64,000 bases of DNA from Bacillus sp. AFS088145 (lineage in GTDB: Bacteria > Bacillota > Bacilli > Bacillales > Bacillaceae_G). The stretch covers positions 202,152-266,151 of the forward strand of contig NZ_NUUX01000006.1 in assembly GCF_002564465.1 (NCBI RefSeq), read 5' to 3'. Below the pieces are notes generated by a model, which was not told where the DNA came from, searched no databases, and worked only from the letters and a program-made list of their open reading frames with translations. This document shows positions 36,589-45,593 of this stretch, piece after piece. Position numbers and translations under genes: made by a program. Positions within the stretch are counted from its first letter, which is position 1. Every line of letters begins with the position of its first letter.

Positions 36589-36632
36589 ATCCAGCAAGTC
36601 CCCACAATAATGGACCACTAGATTTTTTTAAC
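36589..36632. terminator. Probable terminator of HAD gene
   Basis: AATCCAG...TCC pairs imperfectly with GGA...CTAGATT; poly-A on the left gives a poly-U tail on the minus strand. Confidence 0.5.
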
Positions 36633-36637
36633 AAAAC

Positions 36638-37426
36638 CTACTTATTCAAAGAATCAATAATCGGATAAAGCTCTTCTAAATGAGTAATTTCATATGTAGG
36701 TACAACTTCATTTCGCTCTTTATTATGCCTATTAATCCATACGTTTTTCATTCCAATTCTGCTTGAGCCTAAAATATCAGTCATAAGATTATCTCCAACC
36801 ATCATGACCTCTTCTTTTGATAGTTCCATTAATGATAAGGCATGTTCAAAAATACTTGGATCAGGTTTACCTTTTCCGAAGTCTCCAGAAATTAGAATTT
36901 GATCAAAATATTCTTTAATCTTTGGTGTAATTGAAAGTTTCGTATGTTGCAAATCAGGGGAGCCGTTTGTTAGTAAGAGTAGTTTATACTGTCCATTTAA
37001 TCGATCAAGCACATCAAATGTTTCATCGTATACAAAAGGATTTCCTTTGCGTTCTTCAGGGAATGTTTCGGCTAATAAATGACCAAATTCTGGATCATCT
37101 ATTCCAAATGCTTTTAAGCCAAGCGTCCATGCATTTTTTCGATAGGTAGGTGAATTCGCCCTCATTTTTGGAAATTGATCATGATCATCTAAAAAATTCC
37201 CCCATAGTCCTTCGAATGGATTAATGCCAATTAATTTTGTGAATTCGTATGTATCATATGATTCATAAAGCTTTCTAGCCGCATCACGAACGGCATTTTC
37301 AAATTCAGCTGGATCAATACCGTATTTTTCTGTAGCTAGCTTACATGTATTTGTGAATGCAACTTGAACACTTTTTTGGTCCCAAAGTAATGTGTCATCC
37401 AAATCAAAAATGATTCCTTTAATCAT
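36638..37426 (-). CDS. HAD-superfamily hydrolase
   Basis: 262 residues. Motif I FDLDDTLLWD, motif II LLLLTNGSP, motif III lysine in GKGKPDPSIF, motif IV MVGDNLMTDILGS. Helical cap between motifs I and II (C1 type). A phosphatase for an unidentified small phosphate ester. Confidence 0.9.
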   Translation of the reverse strand: MIKGIIFDLDDTLLWDQKSVQVAFTNTCKLATEKYGIDPAEFENAVRDAARKLYESYDTYEFTKLIGINPFEGLWGNFLDDHDQFPKMRANSPTYRKNAWTLGLKAFGIDDPEFGHLLAETFPEERKGNPFVYDETFDVLDRLNGQYKLLLLTNGSPDLQHTKLSITPKIKEYFDQILISGDFGKGKPDPSIFEHALSLMELSKEEVMMVGDNLMTDILGSSRIGMKNVWINRHNKERNEVVPTYEITHLEELYPIIDSLNK

Positions 37427-37641
37427 AAAAAAGCCCCTTCCTAATATGAACTGTATAAATTATCCACTATCGTACTAGGAAAATATGAATTAGTAAATAG
37501 GAAGCTACTAAAATTTTACTTTTTTTTAGATACAATGTAGTGATTATTTATTTTAAATGAAGAATATAGTACAAATGACGATTAAATGGAATATAATACC
37601 TTGTTGATTTTGTTTTAATTAATGATGAAAAGAGTGAGTAT

Positions 37642-38208
37642 ATGTCATTTGAAGATTTTGTAAACTGTCATTCAATGCAAATTAATACGAAGGCGGTCTT
37701 CGATAAACAAAATAAATTAATGCGATATTCGCTTACAAGAACTTGGGATGAATCAAAAAAGAAAGCTACTCTTGTATTACTTAATCCTTGTCGAGCAAAC
37801 CATCTAAAGAGTGATTATATATTGGCGAGATGTCTTAACTTTTTTATAGATTATAAGAAAGGTAACTTCGGCTCGCTAGAACTAGTAAATCTTTTTGCAT
37901 TAATGGAACCGGATTCAACAAAGCTAAGAGGGAAAGAATGCGAAGTTGGCGAACATAACGATGAAGCAATTAAATTAGCGATTAGTAATGCAGACATTAT
38001 TATAGTAGGTTGGGGTTCAAGTAAACGATTTAAGTGGCGAATAAAAGAAGTTCTAGATCTGCTAGAACCTTATAAAGATAAATTATTTAATTTTTGTGAT
38101 GACTCAAATCGGAAGGATATATTGATTCACCCAGTTATTTTAGCGGAACGACATTGGTTAGAAAAATTAAATTTTGAAGCACTTTACGAATGGACTACAA
38201 AAGATTAA
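37642..38208 (+). CDS. DUF1643 protein
   Basis: 188 residues. Family pattern MRYSLTRTWDES, LVLLNPCRANHLKSD, LELVNLFAL, ADIIIVGWGSS is clear. Cytoplasmic, function unknown. Ends before a good terminator. Confidence 0.8.
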   Translation: MSFEDFVNCHSMQINTKAVFDKQNKLMRYSLTRTWDESKKKATLVLLNPCRANHLKSDYILARCLNFFIDYKKGNFGSLELVNLFALMEPDSTKLRGKECEVGEHNDEAIKLAISNADIIIVGWGSSKRFKWRIKEVLDLLEPYKDKLFNFCDDSNRKDILIHPVILAERHWLEKLNFEALYEWTTKD

Positions 38209-38227
38209 ACTTAATGCTATTTCTGAA

Positions 38228-38257
38228 GACAACTCATTTTGGGTTGTTTTTTTTATT
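38228..38257 (+). terminator. Terminator after DUF1643 gene
   Basis: ACAACTCA and TGGGTTGT pair, followed by eight T. Confidence 0.75.
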
Positions 38258-38387
38258 GCTTGAAAATTCAAATACTTAAACTTATAAAAATTGTTATAAT
38301 AAATTAAGCATTAAGTTAAGTTCAAGACAGAAAGCTACACTTTAAGTTAATTACAAAACTTTACTAAAATGGCAGCCTTTTTAGTAA

Positions 38388-38435
38388 CTCAAGTATTACT
38401 TGAGTCCATTTTTCCTCAATTCAAGTAACACTTGA
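38388..38435. promoter_or_regulatory. Two operator-like palindromes upstream of XRE-repeat gene
   Basis: CTCAAGTATTACTTGAG (38388-38404) is a perfect palindrome and TCAAGTAACACTTGA (38421-38435) a second copy with the same TCAAGT/ACTTGA half-sites. Centres are 32 bp apart, three helical turns. Likely binding site of the XRE protein encoded at 38495. Just upstream, 38361-38387 contains a TAAAATGGCAG core like box B. Confidence 0.55.
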
Positions 38436-38494
38436 TTTTAACTATTCTATTAACTAGATACAATGAAATTAACTTTTAAATAGAGGTGATATAA

Positions 38495-39682
38495 TTGTTT
38501 GATATGAAAAAAGTAGGTAGACAAATCGCTCAATTAAGGAAAGCAAACAAGATTACACAGATGAAGCTAGCTGATCAATTAGGTGTTAGCTTTCAAGCAA
38601 TTAGTAACTGGGAACGTGGAGAGACAATGCCTGATATTTCAAAATTACCCGAGCTTGCTGAAATATTTAATGTAAGCATTGATGAAATTTTAGGAAATGA
38701 AAAAGGCGTGAAGTTGATCAATAATTTAATAGAAAAAGATAATCCTGATTCTTCAATTGAGTTAAAAGTTGAAAAAGAAGAATTTTTAAATGTTGCACCG
38801 ATTCTTAATATCGATCAAGCAGATTTAGTTTTTAGAAACGTTGAGAATGATCTTACGATTAGTGATACAGCGGATATTGCTCCATTTGTTAGTGAAGATC
38901 TAATCGATGAATGTGCAAAGAAAGAATTTGATTCGAATGGAATCAAAGAATTATCAAGGATAGCACCTTATATTAGTAACGATGTAATTGATGAATTTGC
39001 GAAGAAAGAGTTTGAATCCAATGGAATTGAAGAATTAACACGAGTTGCACCATTTATATCTCAAGAGTTAATTGATGAATTAGCGAAAAAAGAGTTTGAA
39101 ACGAATGGAATAAAAGGATTTACAACTTTGGCACCATTTATTAGTGAAGAAGTAATGAATGAATGCGCAAAGAAAGAGTTTGAAACGAATGGAATAAAAG
39201 GATTAACTCAGGTGGCACCATTTATCAGTGAAGAAGTAATGAATGATTGTGCAAAAAAAGAGTTTGAAACAAATGGAATAAAAGGATTAACTCGGGTGGC
39301 ACCTTTTATCAGCGAAGAAGTAATGAATGAATGTGCAAAGAAAGAGTTTGAAACGAATGGAATAAAAGGATTAACTCAGGTGGCACCATTTATTAGCGAC
39401 GAGATCATCGATGAATGTGCAAAGAAAGAGTTTGAAACAAATGGTATGAATGGACTAGCATCGATGGCGCCATTTATTAGTGATGAAATAATTGATGAAT
39501 GCACAAGAAAGAGTTATGAATTACATGGGATCAAGTCATTAGCACCAATCTGTCCATTTATTGAAGGTGACCTACTTAATGAACTTGCTTTAGATGCTAT
39601 ATCAAAACATGGCATTAATGAAATTTTTTCAGTGATTCCATTTTTAGATTCAAAAATTGTAAAAAATGCAGTAATTAAATAA
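38495..39682 (+). CDS. XRE HTH regulator with ten 28-residue helical repeats
   Basis: 395 residues. HTH_3 at 5-62 (IAQLRKANKITQMKLADQLGV, then SFQAISNWERGETMPDI). From about residue 120 come ten 28-residue units, APFISEEVMNECAKKEFETNGIKG-type, the central four almost identical at DNA level (39120-39460). The repeats probably form an alpha solenoid for ligand or protein binding. Start TTG with GAGGTGAT upstream. Autoregulation through the palindromes at 38388-38435 is likely. Function unknown. Confidence 0.8.
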   Translation: MFDMKKVGRQIAQLRKANKITQMKLADQLGVSFQAISNWERGETMPDISKLPELAEIFNVSIDEILGNEKGVKLINNLIEKDNPDSSIELKVEKEEFLNVAPILNIDQADLVFRNVENDLTISDTADIAPFVSEDLIDECAKKEFDSNGIKELSRIAPYISNDVIDEFAKKEFESNGIEELTRVAPFISQELIDELAKKEFETNGIKGFTTLAPFISEEVMNECAKKEFETNGIKGLTQVAPFISEEVMNDCAKKEFETNGIKGLTRVAPFISEEVMNECAKKEFETNGIKGLTQVAPFISDEIIDECAKKEFETNGMNGLASMAPFISDEIIDECTRKSYELHGIKSLAPICPFIEGDLLNELALDAISKHGINEIFSVIPFLDSKIVKNAVIK

Positions 39683-39836
39683 GTTTCAAAATGAACTTAT
39701 TTTTACTTTTAGGGGTCTCAATTAGGACCCTTTTTTATTATTTCTAGACATTTTATTAATAAATATGGATATTTTCTGGACAATTCAGTAATATCCTTTA
39801 TCATATAAATAGTAAAAATAATGAAAAGGTGACTTT

Positions 39837-40124
39837 ATGAAAAAATTACTTGTTATCGGGGCTTTAGCAATCTGTTTAATTATTTCTGTACAAACAAATC
39901 CATCTAAAGGAGAGTTTGTCACTTGGGCAAAGGATCAACTTAAATTGGAATCAAAAAATAAATATGTTGATTTTGGGATTGACTTATTAGGTGAAAAACT
40001 TATTAGTAAGGTTACAACTAAAAAAGATTATGTCTTTTTTTCAGTTTACGAGGTTAAGGCCTTAGACAAGGAAATAAAGGTTGTCGGTTTATTTAATCAC
40101 TTTATTCCAATTTCAAAAAAATAA
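39837..40124 (+). CDS. DUF4359-like secreted or anchored protein
   Basis: 95 residues. N-terminal signal or anchor (MKKLLVIGALAICLIISV), then TNPSKGEFVTWAK and a short beta segment KKDYVFFSVYEV. Resembles DUF4359. Exported, function unknown. AAAAGGTGA site. Confidence 0.65.
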   Translation: MKKLLVIGALAICLIISVQTNPSKGEFVTWAKDQLKLESKNKYVDFGIDLLGEKLISKVTTKKDYVFFSVYEVKALDKEIKVVGLFNHFIPISKK

Positions 40125-40197
40125 ATTATGAAGTGTTAGTGGAAAAGTTTGAAAGCATGTATATAATAGAAGAATAAAGTTAAAAGAGGTGGAAAGA

Positions 40198-40425
40198 ATG
40201 AGCAAATCAAAAGCAAGAAAATTACGAGACAAACTAGTTAGAGAAGGTAACCGAAATCCAGAATTAAGTAGAAGTTCGTTTGCGATGTTAGATTTAAATA
40301 CGCGTAGAACAAAAACGAAACAAGAAAAATTAAATCAAGTTAAACATAAAAAACAGTCCTTTGGAAAAGATGATTTTCAAACAAAGGACTGTTTTTATTT
40401 AGATGCTGATCTTATTGTTGTGTAG
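40198..40425 (+). CDS. Small basic protein (YqkK-like), overrunning its terminator
   Basis: 75 residues from the ATG at 40198 (AGAGGTGG site). The basic core MSKSKARKLRDKLVREGNRNPE and RSSFAMLDLNTRRTKTKQEK resembles small YqkK-type Bacillus proteins (recall; first string is the start of the protein, given in part). The last 25 codons read through the terminator stem at 40351-40394, so the stop codon was probably lost or moved downstream. Confidence 0.55.
   Translation: MSKSKARKLRDKLVREGNRNPELSRSSFAMLDLNTRRTKTKQEKLNQVKHKKQSFGKDDFQTKDCFYLDADLIVV
40349..40400. terminator. Terminator inside the end of the small basic gene
   Basis: AAACAGTCCTTTG and CAAAGGACTGTTT are perfect complements followed by TTATTT. 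Confidence 0.8.
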
Positions 40426-41368
40426 CAGGTGCATTTTTTACTTTATCAGCGAATTTAACTGTTAGATTTGTTTTATATGTGTTGGCCGCAGCTTCAAATA
40501 GATTGTAATAAGTATTAAATTTTTTAAAAACGGCAGTTGAATTTACAAGAACAACTTTTGCTTTTGCTACATCTCTTTTTTGAATTGCATTATCTAAGCT
40601 TTCACTATCTTCTATATCATAGATCTCATCAAAACCATCTTTAAAATACTTATCAAACATAGAATCTAGATCTTTTTCGATTTGACGATGTGTTGTGTAA
40701 TCCATATCAAGAACATCATATGCATAGCTAATAATTTCTTGATCTTTAGCTGTTATCCCAAAAAAGTGCTGATTTACTAAAGAATATTCAGTTTCATAGT
40801 TTTTATATTCAGCAGGTAATTGCTTACGAATATAAATTTCATTTTCCGTATAAATTTGATCCTCGATATCGTATACATATGACTCGATCGAATCATATGT
40901 GTGGTTTTGATAATTTCTAATTGCCGTCAATTTATTTTTTTGTGTTGTAAAGTAAGTTTTAGCACCCTTTGAATCTACATTTTTAATATATGTATTAAAC
41001 TGTGCTGTTATTTTTTTCATATCTACTGCTGCATTATCTTTACGTGCTTTATCAATTCTTGTTTTAAAGCTCGCTGTTTTTTTCACTAGTTCGTCTTTAC
41101 CTGTATATCCGTACTTATTAAATAAAGTAACATCAGTTTGTAATTCTTTATAATAATCATAAACATCTTGATCTGTATAATAGATTTCACTTTTTAAGCT
41201 GTTTAGTACTTTAATATAAGAGCTTACTTGTTTTTTTAAATCATTTTGAGCTTGGACAACTTTAGTATTCGTTGCAGCTTGTGTTTCAGTTGGTAGCATA
41301 CCTAATAGAATACCTGCTGATAGAGTTGTTGCAGTTGCTATAGTTGCGATTTTCTTAAATTTATTCAT
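40412..41368 (-). CDS. Secreted helical protein of unknown function
   Basis: 318 residues with a classic signal peptide (cleavage TQA-ATN near residue 31). The mature part is almost entirely helical and rich in K, D and Y, with heptad-like stretches (LKKQVSSYIKVLNSL). No catalytic motif. It may be a wall- or surface-associated coiled protein; I recognise no family. Convergent with the small basic gene. Confidence 0.65.
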   Translation of the reverse strand: MNKFKKIATIATATTLSAGILLGMLPTETQAATNTKVVQAQNDLKKQVSSYIKVLNSLKSEIYYTDQDVYDYYKELQTDVTLFNKYGYTGKDELVKKTASFKTRIDKARKDNAAVDMKKITAQFNTYIKNVDSKGAKTYFTTQKNKLTAIRNYQNHTYDSIESYVYDIEDQIYTENEIYIRKQLPAEYKNYETEYSLVNQHFFGITAKDQEIISYAYDVLDMDYTTHRQIEKDLDSMFDKYFKDGFDEIYDIEDSESLDNAIQKRDVAKAKVVLVNSTAVFKKFNTYYNLFEAAANTYKTNLTVKFADKVKNAPATQQ

Positions 41369-41557
41369 TTCGGTCTCCTAATAATATAATATTAAAATTT
41401 TTCATACTATTAGTATATTACATGTTACAAAAATATTAAATATATATTAATAGGATTAAATCTAATTTAAATTACCTTTAAATGAAGTTAAATCAATTCA
41501 CTTCACTTAAAGGTAAATAAATTAAGTGATACAATCATAAACTAGCAAAGTCCATTT

Positions 41558-42475
41558 TTAATCTCGTGAGGCATTTACGATTAATTGTGCCATTCTTCTT
41601 GGGTATATTTTAGCAGTTGACATATGATCGCCACTTCCTTGAATAAAACGATAAACTCCTAATCTACTAGCCATATGAGGATACCAACCCGAATTTTCGC
41701 CGGCAGGTACTACCGTATCCTCTTGTAAATTAATAAAGCTTCTTGGAGTAGATAATTGGTAAAACGTTTTTAAATCTAGTTTTTCGACAAGGGGCGTTGC
41801 CGGTTCAGGTGTTGTCGCATTATAAATTTGCCGCGCCGTTTGTAAATCAGCCAAGTTAACAAACACATCCCGGAAGTATTGAAATGGTAGTTTGATTGTA
41901 TTATCAGAAGATTGTTTTGCTAAGTCTAAAAGGAATTTTTGTGCTTGTGGTGGAAATTGATCTGCCAGGCTTTCACCGTCATTTAAAACAAAAGCATTCC
42001 AAAAAACTAATCGTTTAATTCGGTCGTGAAGCTGTTCAGCGACTTTTTGAATGACAGTACCACCAAAGCTGTGACCTATCAAAATAATATTATTAAGCTT
42101 ATTAGACGTTATATAATGAACAACTTGTTTTGTAATCATCTCATGATTTACATTTTTATCTTTATCTGTACCATGCCCAGGTAACTGTGGTGTGTGAACA
42201 ATATGTCCCATTTTTTGTAGTTCTCGTGTTATTCCATGCCAAAAGAATGGATCAACCCATGAGCCGTGAACTAAAACGAAAGTAGCTTGAGCATGCTGAC
42301 GATAAAAAATGTCAGATTGGTCAATTGAATGATGCTGTTGATGAATAGGATATGATGGATATTCGTTATACCAATATTGGTGATAATCATAGTAAGGATT
42401 ATTCTGATTTGGATTCATATTTTGATTTCTGTAGTTTATAGGTTGAATCATTTCATGGGAGTTTTTACTGGTCAT
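41558..42475 (-). CDS. Alpha/beta hydrolase with Asn/Tyr/His-rich N-terminal tail
   Basis: 305 residues from the ATG of MTSKNSHEM, which follows GAGGAGGG; an upstream ATG lacks a site. Residues 1-50 are low complexity (N, Y, H, Q). The hydrolase domain shows VLVHGSWVDPFFW (oxyanion), the nucleophile elbow IGHSFGGT, and GSGDHMS with the catalytic histidine. The tail resembles coat-targeted proteins, so a spore-surface esterase is possible. Confidence 0.85.
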   Translation of the reverse strand: MTSKNSHEMIQPINYRNQNMNPNQNNPYYDYHQYWYNEYPSYPIHQQHHSIDQSDIFYRQHAQATFVLVHGSWVDPFFWHGITRELQKMGHIVHTPQLPGHGTDKDKNVNHEMITKQVVHYITSNKLNNIILIGHSFGGTVIQKVAEQLHDRIKRLVFWNAFVLNDGESLADQFPPQAQKFLLDLAKQSSDNTIKLPFQYFRDVFVNLADLQTARQIYNATTPEPATPLVEKLDLKTFYQLSTPRSFINLQEDTVVPAGENSGWYPHMASRLGVYRFIQGSGDHMSTAKIYPRRMAQLIVNASRD

Positions 42476-42601
42476 GCTAATTAGTCCCTCCTCGTTAATC
42501 TTTCTCATCGTATGCACCTATTCGTTAGAAGGTGCCCACTTAACTAATGGAAATATAAGTAAGTAAAGAGGGGAAAATAATATTTTTAGGAGGAGAATAT
42601 T

Positions 42602-44308
42602 ATCAAAAAAGCTATTTTTTTATTAATACTATTGTTAATTATTTGTACAAGTGTTTACTTTGCGGTAAAAGATAAAGTTTTCCAAGATTCATCAAAATCA
42701 AATCCAAATAAAAATACAAATCATCAAACGGAAACGGAGACTAATCATTCGAGTCAACTTTCAACGGAAGAAATTTTAAATAATATACTTTCAAGCGCTA
42801 AAGAAGGGGGAATTCCAAACCAAAAAAATATAGAAGTAGGGAAGACTGCTTTAAAAGATCTAACGGAGCAGTTTGGGGAATCTACCCAAAAAGATCAGGT
42901 TGCTAATGGTACTTACTTAACCTATCAAAAACAGGGATTTGTAGTAGGATATGATCATCAAAATCGAATTTATGAAGTAAGATCATATGATTCTAATTTA
43001 AAACAAATTCACTATGACGATATTCTGAAACAATTAAAAAAGCCAAGTAAGATTAAATATTATAAGGACCAACAAGTTGATCAAATTATTTTAGTTTATG
43101 AACTGCCAAATCATATTGATCTGAAGTTTATCTTACCAAGACCAACTAGTGAAAATAATAATCCAACATTGCATCATACATCAGTATCAATTATTGAGCA
43201 GCTTAATCCTAGTACTGGCACTAATCTAGATCAGCTTTTAAATGCGATGACACTTCAAGAAAAAATAGGTCAAATGATTATCTCAGGTTTTTACGGAACG
43301 AATTACTCAAATAGTTTAAAAGAACTAGTTGAACAATATCATATTGGTGGATTTATTTTTTACAATGAAAATCTAACGAATAACAGTCAAACGGTAAAAC
43401 TTGTAAATTCTATAAAGGCTGCTAATCGAAATAATCATTTACCGATCTTATTCGGAGTTGATCAAGAAGGCGGGAGGGTATCACGTTTACCAGGAAATCT
43501 TGGTCAGATCCCGTCAAATGGAATAATTGGAAAGAAAAATAATGGACAATTCTCATTTGAAATTGGTCAAATACTAGGAGAACAGCTACAAGCTTTTGGT
43601 TTAAATATGGACTTTGCACCTGTTTTAGATATAAATAGTAATCCTAAAAATCCGGTCATTGGTGATCGTTCATTTAGTAATAATCCAAAAATAGTAAGTA
43701 ATTTAGGAATACAAACAATGAAAGGGATTCAATCAGAGAAAATCATCCCGGTTGTAAAGCATTTTCCGGGCCATGGTGATACTTCAGTTGATTCCCATTT
43801 AGAATTACCAGTTGTAAACAAATCGTATACTGATTTAAAATCTTTGGAATTAATACCGTTTAAGGACGCGATCAACCAAAACGCAGATGCTGTTATGGTT
43901 GCGCATATTTTATTACCAAAAATTGATCCCAAATACCCGGCTTCAATGTCTAAAATGATCATTACTTCAATGTTAAGGGATGATTTAAAATATGATGGGG
44001 TGGTCATGACGGATGATATGACGATGGATGCAATTGGAAAAAATTATAATTTAGAAAAAGCAGCAGTTACTTCCATTTTAGCTGGAAGTGATATCATTAT
44101 GGTTGCTCATGATCCTAACAAAGTAAAAGCTGTTTATAAAGAAATCGAAACAGCCGTCAAAAACAAAACAATTTCAGAAGAACGTATAAACGAGAGTGTA
44201 AAACGAATCATTTTACTTAAACAAAAATATAAACTAGATAATAATCAAGTAAAGCCGATGGATCTTCAAAAGCTCGTTGAAAAAACAAATAAGTTATTAA
44301 ATAAGTAG
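42602..44308 (+). CDS. DUF4309 + GH3 beta-N-acetylhexosaminidase (NagZ-like) fusion
   Basis: About 568 residues from ATC AAA AAA GCT, with AGGAGG 8 bp upstream; an in-frame TTG at 42632 would cut the signal or anchor helix in half. Residues 1-25 are a membrane or signal helix, about 55-195 a DUF4309 domain (GGIPNQKNIEVGKTALKDL, GTYLTYQKQGFVVGYDHQ, YEVRSYDS), and 210-568 a glycoside hydrolase family 3 domain with FGVDQEGGRVSRL, FAPVLDI, VVKHFPGHGDTSVDSH and MTDDMTMDAI. The enzyme cleaves N-acetylglucosamine from peptidoglycan. No ATG/GTG at the expected start: see findings. Confidence 0.85.
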   Translation: MKKAIFLLILLLIICTSVYFAVKDKVFQDSSKSNPNKNTNHQTETETNHSSQLSTEEILNNILSSAKEGGIPNQKNIEVGKTALKDLTEQFGESTQKDQVANGTYLTYQKQGFVVGYDHQNRIYEVRSYDSNLKQIHYDDILKQLKKPSKIKYYKDQQVDQIILVYELPNHIDLKFILPRPTSENNNPTLHHTSVSIIEQLNPSTGTNLDQLLNAMTLQEKIGQMIISGFYGTNYSNSLKELVEQYHIGGFIFYNENLTNNSQTVKLVNSIKAANRNNHLPILFGVDQEGGRVSRLPGNLGQIPSNGIIGKKNNGQFSFEIGQILGEQLQAFGLNMDFAPVLDINSNPKNPVIGDRSFSNNPKIVSNLGIQTMKGIQSEKIIPVVKHFPGHGDTSVDSHLELPVVNKSYTDLKSLELIPFKDAINQNADAVMVAHILLPKIDPKYPASMSKMIITSMLRDDLKYDGVVMTDDMTMDAIGKNYNLEKAAVTSILAGSDIIMVAHDPNKVKAVYKEIETAVKNKTISEERINESVKRIILLKQKYKLDNNQVKPMDLQKLVEKTNKLLNK

Positions 44309-44334
44309 AAAAATTAGCAAAAAAAGGAAATTAC

Positions 44335-44367
44335 CACCTTTTGTCGAATAAAATAGTCTAAAAAGGT
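44335..44367 (+). promoter_or_regulatory. Hairpin overlapping a ribosome binding site
   Basis: ACCACCTTTT pairs with AAAAAGGTGGT. The right arm is the AGGTGG site of the next gene, so the stem could hide it or end nagZ-like transcription. Confidence 0.45.
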
Positions 44368-44650
44368 GGTGTTCTTTCTGGCTAGTAAGATTTCAGATGC
44401 AGGATTAATGCTATTGGCTATTTTTAAAGAACTTCAAGAAAAAGAGCCAGACTTTGAAAAAGGGCTTCATAATGAAGTAGGAGTAGAAATAGATGATGTC
44501 GAACCTGCATTAATAGAATTGGAAATGCAAGGATTTATAAACGGATTAACTTGGATTAAAAGTGACATAGATCAAAAAGAAATTGCTTCATTATTTAATA
44601 TTTCAATAACACCTACAGGATTAGCTAGAGTAATAGAATTATTAAGATAA
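44366..44650 (+). CDS. YjcQ-like winged-helix protein
   Basis: 94 residues or slightly fewer; the likely start is GTG at 44366 or CTG at 44378 after AGGTGG. Contains ISDAGLMLLAIFKELQE, a short acidic helix, LIELEMQGFI and ITPTGLARVIELL, the pattern of YjcQ-type small wHTH proteins, often of phage origin. No partner gene seen. Confidence 0.55.
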   Translation: MVFFLASKISDAGLMLLAIFKELQEKEPDFEKGLHNEVGVEIDDVEPALIELEMQGFINGLTWIKSDIDQKEIASLFNISITPTGLARVIELLR

Positions 44651-44672
44651 TATGTATACATATAAAGTGACT

Positions 44673-44706
44673 ACCTCAAATGTTTATGGCATTTGAGGTT
44701 TTTTGA
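44673..44706 (+). terminator. Terminator after YjcQ-like gene
   Basis: ACCTCAAATG and CATTTGAGGT pair perfectly, followed by six T. Confidence 0.85.
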
Positions 44707-44728
44707 AAGAAAAAAGGAGGAAATAAAA

Positions 44729-45465
44729 ATGAAAATTAAAAAAGTAAATCCCGAATCTGTTGCTGCACCAGTTGGCCAATATAGTCATGTCACAATTGTC
44801 CCAAGACATGCAGAACTAGTTGTTTTATCAGGTCAAGTTTGTCCGGAACTTAGGGACTACAAAAAAATCCCTAGTTTTACTAAGGATTAAAAATAATTTT
44901 AATTATGATAAACGCACGCTTGATTTAGAATATACAAGTTCATAGTATTCAGACATTTCTTCTTCTGTTATATTGTATTTTCTTTGAATTTCATTGTGTT
45001 CTTCCAATAAGTTTTTTGACCATTCCATTGATTGTCTATCTGTTATCCTACCACTCTTTAATAACATTTTATTTTTTGCAAATTCTGACCTGAATTTAAG
45101 TTCGAATTCTGCAATTTCTACGATTTCTTCAAGAGAATGTTTTTCTTCGTTATGGCTAGAAGTGCTATTCATTTTAAGTATAATACCTATTATTACAATT
45201 ACAATTACAATAAACCATACCACAATATCACCACCTTTCATTTTCATAATATCATGTATAAATTACTAATAGGTAAACTATTCCAAAATTTATACGCCTT
45301 AAATTTTTGTATTTTCCCCAATCTGTTGGTCCTGTACTTTGGTAGGTACAAAACTGTTGGAGCCAATTTCATTCTGGTAACCCACCTGCAACAACTTATG
45401 CTTATGTATCAGCTTTAGCAAATCCAGATATTAAAATAGAAGTTGAAGCAAAGGCAGCAAGATAA
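44729..45465 (+). pseudogene. ridA (YjgF) family gene split by a 0.5-kb replacement
   Basis: AAGGAGG and ATG at 44729 start MKIKKVNPESVAAPVG and run to VVLSGQV (about 44843). The C-terminal part SGNPPATTYAYVSALANPD and EVEAKAAR ends at TAA 45463-45465. The middle 60 or so residues of RidA are missing; instead 44850-45340 holds a foreign segment with a minus-strand gene. The parts are in a different relation from any simple frameshift, so this is insertion plus deletion. Confidence 0.75.
44903..45247 (-). CDS. Small membrane-anchored protein inserted in ridA
   Basis: 114 residues: N-terminal membrane helix (about 8-25) then a cytoplasmic charged helical tail with LLEEHNEIQRKYNITEEEMSEYYEL. 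AAAGGTGGTGAT overlaps the first codons, and a start a few codons downstream is possible. The style resembles the array cargo genes at 54.8-63 kb. A hairpin (CTTAGGGA/TCCCTAG, 44848-44875) lies at its 3' side. Confidence 0.5.
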   Translation of the reverse strand: MKMKGGDIVVWFIVIVIVIIGIILKMNSTSSHNEEKHSLEEIVEIAEFELKFRSEFAKNKMLLKSGRITDRQSMEWSKNLLEEHNEIQRKYNITEEEMSEYYELVYSKSSVRLS

Positions 45466-45593
45466 TCAACTCAAGTTCGTTACGTACCATCAATTGTCAT
45501 TGATTCAAGTATGGTAATGATTGGTATAACACAGTCAACTTTGGGAAACTTAAGTGGAGGTAATTCGGTCCGAAAGCGAGATGAAAAATTGAA

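Noticed and set aside
45466..45593. Open frame following ridA remnant (STQVRYVPSIVIDSSMVMIG)
   Set aside because: Slight resemblance to small germination proteins, but no start site and it overlaps cdaS out of frame.
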